Positions 45,770-55,130 of a DNA stretch of 64,000 nt are shown in pieces. The translations under genes were made by a program, and so were the position numbers. The stretch covers positions 1 through 64,000 of the forward strand of contig NZ_PQNY01000014.1 in the NCBI RefSeq assembly GCF_002917885.1. The letters are read 5' to 3'. Position 1 is the first letter of the stretch, and every line of letters starts with the position of its first letter. Origin of the DNA: Flavobacterium croceum DSM 17960 (GTDB taxonomy: Bacteria; Bacteroidota; Bacteroidia; Flavobacteriales; Flavobacteriaceae). Below the pieces are notes generated by a model. That model was not told the origin of the DNA, did no database searches, and was given only the letters and a program-made list of their open reading frames with translations.

Positions 45770-47992
45770 TTATGATGTAGTATATACTCTACTCACTTTA
45801 TCTATGCCGTCAATTTTTCTAATATTTTCAATTAATTTTTTTAAAATAGTATTGTTTTGTACTACAACTGTAACTTGACCATTAAAAATTCCTGCATCTC
45901 CACTTAAAGAAATACTTTGTATATTTACATGCATTTGATTGGATATTACACGAGTAAGCTCGTTGGTAAGTCCTAGGGTATCCATTCCGGTTATTTTTAA
46001 AATGGCTTTGAATTCTTGTTGGGTAGAGTCAATCCATTTGGCTTGCATAATTCGATAGGCATAATTGGATTGAAGGCTTATGGCATTGGGACAGTCTTTT
46101 TTGTGAACTTTGATACCTTCGTTTATAGTAACAAAACCAAAAACATCGTCTCCAGGTATTGGGTTACAACAGTTGGAAAGTTTGTAGTCTAGACGATCAT
46201 TTTCTCTACCAAATACCAATAAATCGTAATTTTTACTTATTTCGGGTCTGTTAATTTCTTCTTGTGTTGAAGTATTGTTTCTCTTTATTTTATTTTTAAA
46301 GAAATTAATAAGTGTATTGCTTTTTTGAGCGGCATAATCTTTAAGTTGCTGGTTTTCTATCGAGCCTATTCCAACTCTATAAAATAAATCTAAACTTGTT
46401 TTGAGTTTAAAAAAGTTTACCAGCTCATTTACAACACTTTCATTGAGTGTTATTTTTAAATGTCTTAATTTTCTTACGAGTAATTCTTTTCCTTCTTCGG
46501 CTATTTTTTTAATATCTTCATTAAGTACATTTCTTATTTTATTTTTAGCACGTGAAGTGGTAACATAATCGAGCCAGTTTATGGTAGGTTTTTGATTTGG
46601 TGATGTAATAATTTCTATTTGATCGCCACTTTTTAGCTCGTGGTTAAGCGGAACTAATTTTCCATTTACCCGTGTTCCTCTTGTTTTTATACCAAGTTCA
46701 GAATGTATACTAAAAGCAAAATCTAAAGAAGTTGCTCCTTTGGGTAACGATTTTATTTCTCCTTTTGGGGTAAAAACAAATATTTCTTTGGCGTATAGAT
46801 TAAGTTTAAAGTCTTCTACAAAATCTACTGCGTTGGTCTCGGAGTTTTCTAAGGCTTCTTTTAATAAATTAAGCCAAGTATCTAAACCACTTTCTTCTGT
46901 AGCGCCTTGTTTGTATTTGTAGTGTGCGGCATAACCTTTTTCTGCAATTTCATCCATTCGTTCGCTACGCACTTGAATTTCTACCCATCTCCCTTTTGGC
47001 CCCATAACCGTTATGTGTAGTGCTTCGTATCCTGTAGATTTTGGAGATGATATCCAATCTCTTAATCTGCTTGGACTCGGACGGTAATGATCGGTAACTA
47101 TAGAGTAAATTTTCCAAGCTATGAATTTTTCATCGTGCGGATCAGATTTGTATATAATTCGTAGAGCAAACTTGTCGTAGACTTCATCAAAAGTTACATT
47201 TTGAACAAGCATTTTTCTTCTGATAGAATATATAGATTTTGGTCTGCCTTTTATTACATATTCTACACCTTCTTCGTCTAACGATTTTTTTAAAACATCA
47301 GATACCAATTTTATGTATGCTTCTTGTTCTTCTTTGGTTTCTTTAATTTTTGCAACAATATCTTTGTATATTTCTGGCTCGGTATATTTTAATCCTAAAT
47401 CTTCTAATTGTGTTTTTATGTTGTACAAGCCTAATCGATGTGCTAAAGGTGCGTAGATGTACAAAGTTTCTGAAGCAATTTTTACTTGTTTGTAATCGGG
47501 CATAGAATCCATAGTTTGCATATTGTGCAATCTATCGGCTATTTTAATTAATATTACCCTAACATCATCATTTAAGGTAAGCAACATTTTTCTGAAATTT
47601 TCCGCTTGAAGCGAAATATTCATGTCTTTTTTTACCTGAGATATTTTGGTAAGCCCTGCTACAATTTGTGCAATTTTTGGATTGAACATTTTTTCCAAAT
47701 CTTGCACAGTAATTGGCGTATCTTCTACCACATCATGCAACAAAGCAGCAGCAATGCCAGTAGCGCCCAAACCAATTTCTGAAGCTACTATTTTTGCCAC
47801 ACCTATAGGATGAAAAATGTATGCCTCGCCCGATTTGCGTCGTTGTTCTTTATGGGCATCTACAGCTACATCAAAGGCTTTGCGTATAAGTTTTTTATCA
47901 TCTTCTGTGAGTGTTTGATAACTTACACGCAGTAACTCTTTGTATTCTCTAGCTAGGGCTTTTTTTTCTTCTTCTAAATCTATTTCTATCAT
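45770..47992 (-). CDS. Bifunctional (p)ppGpp synthetase/hydrolase RelA/SpoT
   Basis: Makes and degrades the stringent-response alarmone. The 740-residue chain has the HD hydrolase domain (FHPIGVAKI, LLHDVVEDT, ADRLHNM, about 50-200), the synthetase domain with GRPKSIYSIRRKM and STGYEALHITVMGP (about 240-370), a TGS domain (VFTPKGEIKSLPKGATSLDFAFSIHSE, about 405-465), a zinc-finger-like CCNPIPGDD region and a C-terminal ACT domain. The intact HD motif suggests hydrolase activity, so it is a SpoT-like bifunctional Rel. It is the only such gene in the window. Confidence 0.95.
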   Translation of the reverse strand: MIEIDLEEEKKALAREYKELLRVSYQTLTEDDKKLIRKAFDVAVDAHKEQRRKSGEAYIFHPIGVAKIVASEIGLGATGIAAALLHDVVEDTPITVQDLEKMFNPKIAQIVAGLTKISQVKKDMNISLQAENFRKMLLTLNDDVRVILIKIADRLHNMQTMDSMPDYKQVKIASETLYIYAPLAHRLGLYNIKTQLEDLGLKYTEPEIYKDIVAKIKETKEEQEAYIKLVSDVLKKSLDEEGVEYVIKGRPKSIYSIRRKMLVQNVTFDEVYDKFALRIIYKSDPHDEKFIAWKIYSIVTDHYRPSPSRLRDWISSPKSTGYEALHITVMGPKGRWVEIQVRSERMDEIAEKGYAAHYKYKQGATEESGLDTWLNLLKEALENSETNAVDFVEDFKLNLYAKEIFVFTPKGEIKSLPKGATSLDFAFSIHSELGIKTRGTRVNGKLVPLNHELKSGDQIEIITSPNQKPTINWLDYVTTSRAKNKIRNVLNEDIKKIAEEGKELLVRKLRHLKITLNESVVNELVNFFKLKTSLDLFYRVGIGSIENQQLKDYAAQKSNTLINFFKNKIKRNNTSTQEEINRPEISKNYDLLVFGRENDRLDYKLSNCCNPIPGDDVFGFVTINEGIKVHKKDCPNAISLQSNYAYRIMQAKWIDSTQQEFKAILKITGMDTLGLTNELTRVISNQMHVNIQSISLSGDAGIFNGQVTVVVQNNTILKKLIENIRKIDGIDKVSRVYTTS

Positions 47993-48044
47993 AGCTTTTT
48001 GTTCATTTCACTAAAATAGAAAATAAAATTTAGTTTGCCAAATG

Positions 48045-49574
48045 CTAATTGTTTTTCTTTGTAAAATATAAGTCTTGAAAATCGTAACTAAAATCAGTTA
48101 AGTCTGAAATAGCTTTCATGCTAAAATTTTTATTGCTTGGGTTGAAATATAGGTAAGCATCTGCATTGAATGTTCTGGTATTCCATTTTACTACAAATGT
48201 ATTGTCTTTGTAAAAAAATAATTCTCCAGCAAGTTTGGGCGAACGTACAGAAGCGAAATACATTTTTCCTTTTTTCTCAGTAATAATTACATCACCAAAC
48301 CACGCATCAGTATATGTTCCGGTATATAAATGGGGTTGAACCGTAATTTTATTTTTGGTATTGTTTTCTACAATATTCCAAACTTCGGCAAGGGCTTTAT
48401 CATCATTATCTTCATTTTGTTGCACATTTTTACCTAATCTTTCTACATGGTCTGTAGTTGCAAAATTGTAATAACGATCTTTTATAGTATTGGAAATGGC
48501 AGTAAATGCAGCGCCAGATTGTTGATTTGTAAGCACGATGATTCCTAAATTTATATCGGGAAACATCATGGTTTGTGTAACAATGCCTTCAAGACCACCT
48601 GTGTGCGAAACTTGTAAATGTCCGTTTATATCTGTGAGTCGCCAACCTAAACCATAGGTATCGAAATTACAAGTATATGGAAATAATTTTCTAACAGGCA
48701 TAATGGTTTGCGAAGTCCACATTTCTTTGTGTTGTTTTTCAGAAACAATTCTTTTTCCGTTGTAAGTACCTTTATTCATTTGCATAATAAGCCAATTACT
48801 TAGCTCGTTGGTATTGGTATATAAACCTGCGGCAGCATCAAAAATAGGATTTGTGTAGCGTTTAATAATTTGTAATTGACCTTTTACAGGTACATGTGGC
48901 ACAATAACATTGGTAGTATCTTGAACTCGGTTCCAAGAAGACGCACTTTTTTTCATATCCAAAGGTTGCATAATGCGTTCTTCTACAAAGTCGTTCCAAC
49001 TTTTACCGCTTACTTTTGCTACAACTTCTCCTGCAATAACATAGAGTAAATTATCGTAATCGTATTTGGTTCTAAAAGCTGAAACAGGTTTTAAATATTG
49101 AATATTATTGATGATGTCTTTTGACGTAAAATTATGTCCATCTGGCCAAATCATTAAATCGCCTGCACCTAAACCAAGTCCGCTACGATGTGTGAGCAAA
49201 TCTCTTATTGTAAATTCTTGAGTAACATACTCATTATACATTTTAAATTCAGGTAGGTATTTAATTACTTTATCGTCCCAATTGAGTTTACCTTCGTCTA
49301 CCAAAATTGCGAGTGCTGTTGCGGTAAAGGCTTTACTGTTTGAAGCTATTCCGAATAAAGTATTTCCATCTACTTTTTCCTTAGTTTTTATACTTTTTAC
49401 GCCGTAACCTTTAGAAATAACTATTTTACCATCTTTTACAATAGCAACTGCAATTCCTGGAACATTAAATGTACTCATTGTTTTTTCGACTACTTTGTCC
49501 AACTCTTGTTCGGTTATTTGGGCTTGTAGTGTAAAACCTAATAACAATAGTAGTATGTGAAATAGTTCTTTCAT
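48045..49574 (-). CDS. Secreted serine hydrolase, beta-lactamase/class C type
   Basis: A 509-residue exported enzyme. The signal peptide is residues 1-19 (ending LQAQ). The active-site motif Ser78-x-x-Lys81 (ASNSKAFT) and the YDYDNLLYVIAGEVV segment supply the Ser/Lys and Tyr of the beta-lactamase class C/esterase fold, and HTGGLEG resembles the third motif. From about 390 onward is a DUF3471-like C-terminal beta domain. Members act as esterases, peptidases or D-aminopeptidases; a true lactamase is not implied. The upstream 156-nt gap contains the hexanucleotide array, ending 26 nt before the ATG. Confidence 0.87.
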   Translation of the reverse strand: MKELFHILLLLLGFTLQAQITEQELDKVVEKTMSTFNVPGIAVAIVKDGKIVISKGYGVKSIKTKEKVDGNTLFGIASNSKAFTATALAILVDEGKLNWDDKVIKYLPEFKMYNEYVTQEFTIRDLLTHRSGLGLGAGDLMIWPDGHNFTSKDIINNIQYLKPVSAFRTKYDYDNLLYVIAGEVVAKVSGKSWNDFVEERIMQPLDMKKSASSWNRVQDTTNVIVPHVPVKGQLQIIKRYTNPIFDAAAGLYTNTNELSNWLIMQMNKGTYNGKRIVSEKQHKEMWTSQTIMPVRKLFPYTCNFDTYGLGWRLTDINGHLQVSHTGGLEGIVTQTMMFPDINLGIIVLTNQQSGAAFTAISNTIKDRYYNFATTDHVERLGKNVQQNEDNDDKALAEVWNIVENNTKNKITVQPHLYTGTYTDAWFGDVIITEKKGKMYFASVRSPKLAGELFFYKDNTFVVKWNTRTFNADAYLYFNPSNKNFSMKAISDLTDFSYDFQDLYFTKKNN

Positions 49575-49600
49575 TTTTTTAGTTATTTAGTATTCGTTTA

Positions 49601-49702
49601 ATGTCAAATTCAATGTCAATGGCAATTTCAATATCAATATCAATGTCAATGTCAAATTCAAATTCAAATTCAATGGCAATATCAATGTCAATATCAATGG
49701 CA
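49601..49702. repeat. Degenerate hexanucleotide tandem array (17 units)
   Basis: Seventeen uninterrupted 6-nt units of five types: ATGTCA x5, AATTCA x4, ATATCA x4, ATGGCA x3, ATTTCA x1 (plus strand). Positions 1, 5 and 6 never vary; change is confined to positions 2-4. Read on the minus strand, the direction of both flanking genes, it is a run of TTG-based units (TTGACA, TTGATA, TTGCCA, TTGAAT, TTGAAA). One minus frame alternates Ile/Phe with Asp/Glu/Ala and stays open to a TAA at the end, but has no start codon. It lies between the trmH-like stop and the serine-hydrolase start. Confidence 0.9.
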
Positions 49703-49730
49703 ATATTAGTAATTGTTTTTCTTTGTTTGG

Positions 49731-50525
49731 CTATGGTTTAAAATCTCTTTGTCTTTTTGCTTCAAATATCAATATGGCTGCGGCTACAGAAACATTCATA
49801 GAATCAATGACTCCTTGCATGGGTATATTAATATTTTGATATGCTTGGGTACGCCAAATCTGGGTAAGTCCTGTAGCTTCTGTACCTACAACTAGGGCTG
49901 TAGGTTTGGTATAATTTTCTACATGATAGCTATTTGAGTTTTGTAATGTAGCACTATAAAATTTGATTTTATTTTGGTTTAAAAATGCAATAACATCTTC
50001 ATTGCTCGCTACCGCAATTTGGTTGGTAAATAGGCATCCTACGCTAGAACGAACAACGTTTGGATTATACAAATCGGTTTTGGTATTTGCCAAAATAACA
50101 GCATCGACTTTGGCAGCATCACAAGTACGCAGCATAGCTCCAATATTGCCAGGTTTCTCTATGTTTTCCATAACTAAAATGAGAGGATTTTTTGGCAATT
50201 TTAAATCGATAAGTGCATGGTTTTTACATTTTGCAACAGCAATAATGCCTTCGGTAGTATCTCGATATGCTAATTTACTGTAGACCTCTTTCGAAATTTC
50301 AATGGTCTCTACATCATTGATTTTTTTAATAAATAAATGATCTTCAAACATATCGGTACAAACTAAAATTTGCTCCAAAGTATAATTACCTTTGAGAGCA
50401 AGTTCTATTTCACGTTTTCCTTCAATAATAAAATTACCCGATTTTTTTCTGGCTTTTGCTTTTTCTTGTAGTAAAAGCAATGATTTTATCAGCGGATTTT
50501 GTACAGATGTAATTTGTTTGTTCAT
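49731..50525 (-). CDS. TrmH/SpoU-type RNA 2'-O-methyltransferase
   Basis: SAM-dependent ribose methylation of rRNA or tRNA. The 264-residue product has an N-terminal substrate-binding domain starting MNKQITSVQNPLIKSL with GKREIELAL, and the knotted SPOUT domain with motif 1 ENIEKPGNIGAMLRTCDAA, motif 2 ALVVGTEATGL and motif 3 IPMQGVIDSMNVSVAAAI. The frame extends upstream to 50627, but the ATG at 50525 matches family N termini and lies 4 nt after the DUF2167 gene stop. It is the last gene of the DUF58/MoxR operon, with the hexamer array just beyond. Confidence 0.9.
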   Translation of the reverse strand: MNKQITSVQNPLIKSLLLLQEKAKARKKSGNFIIEGKREIELALKGNYTLEQILVCTDMFEDHLFIKKINDVETIEISKEVYSKLAYRDTTEGIIAVAKCKNHALIDLKLPKNPLILVMENIEKPGNIGAMLRTCDAAKVDAVILANTKTDLYNPNVVRSSVGCLFTNQIAVASNEDVIAFLNQNKIKFYSATLQNSNSYHVENYTKPTALVVGTEATGLTQIWRTQAYQNINIPMQGVIDSMNVSVAAAILIFEAKRQRDFKP

Positions 50526-50529
50526 TAAT

Positions 50530-51435
50530 TTACAAATCTTGATTTGTATTGCTTTCTTCTTTTGGTCTAGATACTTCGTGTTCTTTTTTGCCAAATAAAA
50601 ACTTTTTAATTCCTGCAAAAGCAGCAATTATAGCCAATATAATGGCTTTTCCAAATTTTGCTATTACTGCAAAAAAACCTGCTTTTGCCAATACTTTTCC
50701 TGCAACCAAACCACCTATAGTCCAAGCCGCAACATTATCTGTAGAAGAGTCAAAGTCGGAATATTTACTACCCTCATTAAATTGAATACTATTGATAACA
50801 CTTGGAATGGTAGCTTTTACTTCATTTAACTGATTTATTGCTGCTACTGCAGATACATTAAACATACCAGTTCTTCCAAGTACTCTTAAATCGTAATTTA
50901 GTGTACTTTCTTTGTCATTGCCAAAACGTAACTCTTTTGCCCAATGTAATACCTTTAAATTATTATCATAATATGGTTTTGAAGCCCATCCTACAAGTGT
51001 AATGGCTGGATATCCTGCTTTTTTTCTTTCTGTATTAGCTTCATTGGTGTCTTTTTTCATTTCTTTAAGTAAATCGTCATAGTTGATATCGTTTGCATCG
51101 TCATCTTCTACATGTCCATCTTCTTGATATGTTATTACAAACATCCAACTATTGGAAAAAGTAACGCCATTATTTTCGGGTAATAACGCGCCTAAAATAC
51201 TCGTGTCTTCAGGATTTCCCCACAAATCTTTAAGAACATATTGTGTTTGTTTTGCATCAAGGAATTTGAATCCTTTAGGCACATTTAAAGTTGCTTTTTG
51301 AGTTACAAAGGGAATTTTTCCGTGTTCGTATTTCATTGAAGCTTCAATTTTTTCAAAGTCTAGAAGCTTTTCGTTTTGTCCAAAAGTAATAAGGTTTACT
51401 AAAAAAGTTAAAATTAGGAGTAGTGTTTTTTTCAT
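50530..51435 (-). CDS. DUF2167 membrane-anchored protein
   Basis: A 301-residue protein with an N-terminal signal peptide (MKKTLLLILTFLVNLITFGQ). It has the DUF2167 block ATLNVPKGFKFLDAKQTQYVLKDLWGNP, the VTYQEDGHVEDDDANDINYDDLL segment, and a C-terminal hydrophobic pair (about 230-285) ending in basic FLFGKKE. DUF2167 proteins are uncharacterised. The start at 51435 excludes a 15-residue extension that would precede the signal peptide. It lies 16 nt after the DUF58 gene and 4 nt before the methyltransferase. Confidence 0.8.
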   Translation of the reverse strand: MKKTLLLILTFLVNLITFGQNEKLLDFEKIEASMKYEHGKIPFVTQKATLNVPKGFKFLDAKQTQYVLKDLWGNPEDTSILGALLPENNGVTFSNSWMFVITYQEDGHVEDDDANDINYDDLLKEMKKDTNEANTERKKAGYPAITLVGWASKPYYDNNLKVLHWAKELRFGNDKESTLNYDLRVLGRTGMFNVSAVAAINQLNEVKATIPSVINSIQFNEGSKYSDFDSSTDNVAAWTIGGLVAGKVLAKAGFFAVIAKFGKAIILAIIAAFAGIKKFLFGKKEHEVSRPKEESNTNQDL

Positions 51436-51451
51436 TTTAATTAATTTAAAT

Positions 51452-52783
51452 TTATAAAATTCCTCGGGCTTTAATTTCAAGATATTTATTTATGGTATCT
51501 ATAGTAAGGTTTTCAGGTTGTGTAAGTACCGAATGTATACCGTATTTTTTTAATTCGTTGGCAATAAGTTTTTTTTCGAATATAAATTTTTCGGCAATTG
51601 TTTTGTCGTAAATTTCTTGTAGGGTAGAGGCTTTATTTTTTGTAATTTGATGTAGCTCTGTATTTTGAAAAAATACAACCACTAATAAATGGTTTTTTGC
51701 TATAGCTTTAAGATAAGGTAATTGTCGGTTCAGTCCGTCTAACGTTTCAAAATTTGTGTACAATATAAGTAAGCTTCGGTGTTTGATATTTGTTTTTACC
51801 TCAGCATATAATTTTGAATAATCACTTTCATAATAAGCATTGTCTATATTGTATAAATTTTCTGTTATGTATTGCATTTGCAATCCTTTTCTATCGGCAG
51901 TAACTCTATTGTTTATTGTTTTTGAAAAGGCAAGCATTCCTGCTTTGTCGTGCTTTTTAATAATAACATTCGAGAGTACCAATGAAGCGTTTACGGCATA
52001 ATCTAGCAAGCTCATTTCGTTAAATGGCATTTTCATGGTACGACCTTTATCTATAAGCATATATACATTTTGTGATTTTTCATCTTGAAACTGGTTTACC
52101 ATTAAATTGTTTTTTTTGGCAGTAGCATTCCAGTTTATGGTACGTAAATCGTCGCCCAAAACATATTCTTTTATCTGCTCAAATTCCATAGTATGTCCAA
52201 TACGGCGAATTTTTTTCATGCCATAATCAGTCAATCTATTTGAAAAAGCAATTAAATCGTATTTGCGTAATTGCATAAACGACGGATACACTTTTACCAA
52301 AGCATCGCCATCAAAACTATATCGTTTAGAAACCAAGCCTAATGCTGTAGCTGTATAAATATTTAAGTTTCCAAAACGATATTCGCCTCTTGTATTAGGT
52401 TTTATAGTATATGTGTATTCTAATGTTTGAAAGCTTTTTATGGTTCGATTAATTTCAAAATTTCTTATCTGAAATTGAATAGGAATTTCATCAATAAGTT
52501 TGGTTTTTATTAAAAATGAATAATTATTCTTTATAATAATTCCAATGGGGTTTTTATCGCCATTCGACAATTTTTCGGGTGTAATACGTTGGGCAGTAAT
52601 ACCTGTTTTTTTTGAAAATAAAAGAATTATATCCAAACAAAACACTATAAATAAAATAAGTAACAGCATTTTGGATATTGCAAAAAGCGGCAAAAATCCA
52701 AACGAAATTCCAAATAATATTGTAATTCCTATTACTAAATAGAAAAACAAAGGGTTGATATAGAGTTGCTTAAAAAATTTCAA
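51452..52783 (-). CDS. DUF58 protein
   Basis: A 443-residue protein with two N-terminal membrane helices (about 12-50), an immunoglobulin-like middle part, and the DUF58 core: KKIRRIGHTMEFEQIKEYVLGDDLRTINWNATAKK followed by the VWA-like strand NVYMLIDKGRTM. DUF58 proteins are nearly always encoded next to MoxR ATPases, as here (20 nt). The VWA-like metal site is presumed to be the ATPase client. Membrane location inferred from the helices. Confidence 0.87.
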   Translation of the reverse strand: MKFFKQLYINPLFFYLVIGITILFGISFGFLPLFAISKMLLLILFIVFCLDIILLFSKKTGITAQRITPEKLSNGDKNPIGIIIKNNYSFLIKTKLIDEIPIQFQIRNFEINRTIKSFQTLEYTYTIKPNTRGEYRFGNLNIYTATALGLVSKRYSFDGDALVKVYPSFMQLRKYDLIAFSNRLTDYGMKKIRRIGHTMEFEQIKEYVLGDDLRTINWNATAKKNNLMVNQFQDEKSQNVYMLIDKGRTMKMPFNEMSLLDYAVNASLVLSNVIIKKHDKAGMLAFSKTINNRVTADRKGLQMQYITENLYNIDNAYYESDYSKLYAEVKTNIKHRSLLILYTNFETLDGLNRQLPYLKAIAKNHLLVVVFFQNTELHQITKNKASTLQEIYDKTIAEKFIFEKKLIANELKKYGIHSVLTQPENLTIDTINKYLEIKARGIL

Positions 52784-52803
52784 AATGCTATTGTTTGGTT
52801 TAA

Positions 52804-53808
52804 TTATCGAGGAATTTCTACACCATCTACAATTTGTTTAATAATATCTTCGCTTTTCATACCTTCCATTTCGCGTTCTGGAGTTACAATTACACGATGT
52901 TGTAGTACAGGTACAGCTGCTTCTTTTATATCTTCGGGGGTTACAAAATCTCTGCCATTTAGTGCCGCATAACCTTTGGAAGCATTTAGTATTGCTATAG
53001 ATGCACGAGGAGAAGCACCCAAATACAAAAACGCATTTTCGCGTGTGTTGGAAACAATTTTTGCTATATATTCTAATAAATTCGTGTCTACAACAATTTG
53101 TTTGACTAGATTTTGAAAAGCTACTATATTTTGCCCAGATACTACAGCTTGTATATCTTCAAGTTTATTTTTATTTTGTAGTGTGTGTTCTTTTTGTAAT
53201 AATAAAATTTCTTCTGCAAGTTGCGGGTATTTTACATTGATTTTAAATAAAAATCTATCGAGTTGAGCTTCGGGTAATCTATATGTACCTTCTTGCTCTA
53301 TAGGGTTTTGGGTTGCCAATACCAAAAATGGGTTTTGCATTTCATATTTTGTACCATCTATGGTTATTTGTCTTTCTTCCATGACTTCAAATAAAGCGGC
53401 TTGTGTTTTTGCGGGCGCTCTATTTATTTCATCAATTAGAATTAAATTTGAAAAAATTGGGCCTTTTTTAAACTCAAATTCCGATTTTTTCATATCAAAA
53501 ATAGAAGTTCCTAAAATATCAGAAGGCATTAAATCGGGTGTAAATTGTATTCGGCTAAATCCTATTGAAATAGTTTTGGCTAACAATTTTGCGGTTATAG
53601 TTTTGGCTACTCCAGGCACACCTTCTATAAGTACATGACCGTTTGCAAGTAATGCTACCAAGAGTTGATCTATCATTTTTTGTTGGCCTACAATTACTTT
53701 GCTTATTTCGGCTCTAATTTTTCCCACACCTTCTTTTAAGGGTTGTAAATCAATTCTGTTTTCAAAAGAAGGTGTTGTATTTTCTTGGTTATCAAATTGT
53801 TGTTCCAT
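52804..53808 (-). CDS. MoxR family AAA ATPase
   Basis: A 334-residue AAA+ ATPase. Walker A is GVPGVAKT (62-70, Lys69), Walker B LILIDEINRAPAKTQAALFEVMEE, sensor 1 LATQNPIEQEGTY, and the C-terminal lid has GASPRASIAILNASKGYAAL. MoxR ATPases act as chaperones or metal-insertion factors for VWA-containing partners; the likely partner is the adjacent DUF58 protein. It follows the DUF4350 gene by 7 nt. Confidence 0.93.
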   Translation of the reverse strand: MEQQFDNQENTTPSFENRIDLQPLKEGVGKIRAEISKVIVGQQKMIDQLLVALLANGHVLIEGVPGVAKTITAKLLAKTISIGFSRIQFTPDLMPSDILGTSIFDMKKSEFEFKKGPIFSNLILIDEINRAPAKTQAALFEVMEERQITIDGTKYEMQNPFLVLATQNPIEQEGTYRLPEAQLDRFLFKINVKYPQLAEEILLLQKEHTLQNKNKLEDIQAVVSGQNIVAFQNLVKQIVVDTNLLEYIAKIVSNTRENAFLYLGASPRASIAILNASKGYAALNGRDFVTPEDIKEAAVPVLQHRVIVTPEREMEGMKSEDIIKQIVDGVEIPR

Positions 53809-53815
53809 ATTTTTA

Positions 53816-55129
53816 TTAACTAAGTATGATTTCTATTGCTTTATTAAGTTCTATTAAGTCGCTTTCTATAGCTTGATGTTTAGAAGATTTATGAAAATTG
53901 ATAAGCTTTACCAAGTGTTTCACATCGTCTAGCGGTTTACCCGTTTTTTGGTGTAGTTTTTCAACAAAATCTTCGTTCAAATTTGAAGTATCTATATAAT
54001 ATTCGCTTCGTATTTTTTCGAGAAAGTAAATAATTTTTTTGTCAATCATGTTTTGATGATTTCCCTCTTGAAAGTATAAATTTCCAATGGTTTTTGTAAA
54101 CTCTACAGTAGTATTTGTAACAGGTTTTATAATAGGTACGATACGTTGTTTTCTTTTGGCATAAAAAATAATAAAAAGTAATAAACCCAAAAGAAAAATC
54201 CGCCATGCCCATAATAAAGGAGGTGTTTTTTTTATGAATTGAAGTATGCCTAGCTCTTTTAACTCTTCTTCAGTTAGATTAGTATGACCTATCCAATATA
54301 CATTTGCAATATTTTTGGGTAAATAAGACAGTACCTTTTCTGTATACAAATAATGATTTTTTTTATTTAGTAAATAATAGTTTATAAAGGCTTGAGGTTG
54401 TGTGTGAATGAGAAAAAATCCTTTTTTATATTTTACTTTAATAAAATCGGCAACTTTTTTGTTTTTAAAGAGGTGATACCCCAAAACCGTAGTAGTTTTG
54501 ATGTTATATTTATTAAAATAAACATTTTCGGCACCCAAATTATATTTATAATGCGTTGTTGGATTGTCGCATAATGTAACAGTTAAGCTATCTTTGTTTA
54601 TCATTTCTAGAACAGAATTAATACCCAAAGAATCTTTAAGCATTGGCGGAAAATCGGTAGCGCTAATAAACGTAGTATTACCAAGAGCTGTAAATTTTAG
54701 TATTTTTTCGAATGAATTTTTGTCAATTCTACTAAACTCAGAAACATAAAACAATAGCCCTTTTAGCTCAGATACTGTATCTTGTGTTGTATTGTTGTAA
54801 TAGTCTGTATTATCGTAGCTCTCAATCACAATACTATCTAATTCTCTATCAAGAGTATCGGGCACGATTTCTTCAACAGTATTTGTCGTTTCGTAGTCTG
54901 AATCTCCTGTAACATATTCGTAAAAAGACTTATTTACTTTTTTTATGTTACTTTCAGGAAATAACGATTTCATTTGATGGTCTAAAACATACAAACCAAA
55001 CGGAATTTTATCGGTGGTACTATATGTATGATTCCAATCTATTTCTTTGGGTTTAAAATACTCAATCAACCCAAGCGATACAAGAAGTAATACAAATAAA
55101 GCAATGATTATTTTTAATGTTTTATCCAT
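53816..55129 (-). CDS. DUF4350 membrane protein
   Basis: A 437-residue protein with a helix at 5-23, a large extracytoplasmic part, and a second helix near 305-320 followed by a basic segment YAKRKQRI and a cytoplasmic helical tail. The start KEIDWNHTYSTTDKIPFGLYVLDHQMKSLFPES matches the DUF4350 pattern, which recurs in MoxR/DUF58 operons and may resemble a glutamine-amidotransferase-like fold. No catalytic residue can be named. It begins one base after the DUF4129 gene stop. Confidence 0.78.
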   Translation of the reverse strand: MDKTLKIIIALFVLLLVSLGLIEYFKPKEIDWNHTYSTTDKIPFGLYVLDHQMKSLFPESNIKKVNKSFYEYVTGDSDYETTNTVEEIVPDTLDRELDSIVIESYDNTDYYNNTTQDTVSELKGLLFYVSEFSRIDKNSFEKILKFTALGNTTFISATDFPPMLKDSLGINSVLEMINKDSLTVTLCDNPTTHYKYNLGAENVYFNKYNIKTTTVLGYHLFKNKKVADFIKVKYKKGFFLIHTQPQAFINYYLLNKKNHYLYTEKVLSYLPKNIANVYWIGHTNLTEEELKELGILQFIKKTPPLLWAWRIFLLGLLLFIIFYAKRKQRIVPIIKPVTNTTVEFTKTIGNLYFQEGNHQNMIDKKIIYFLEKIRSEYYIDTSNLNEDFVEKLHQKTGKPLDDVKHLVKLINFHKSSKHQAIESDLIELNKAIEIILS

Positions 55130-55130
55130 A

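Noticed and set aside
48045..49574. Calling the serine hydrolase an antibiotic-resistance beta-lactamase
   Set aside because: The SxxK and YxN-like motifs show only the fold; the DUF3471-like tail and length fit esterase/peptidase relatives better.
49601..49702. Possible CRISPR array
   Set aside because: Units are 6 bp with no spacers and no cas genes nearby; it is a tandem microsatellite-like array.
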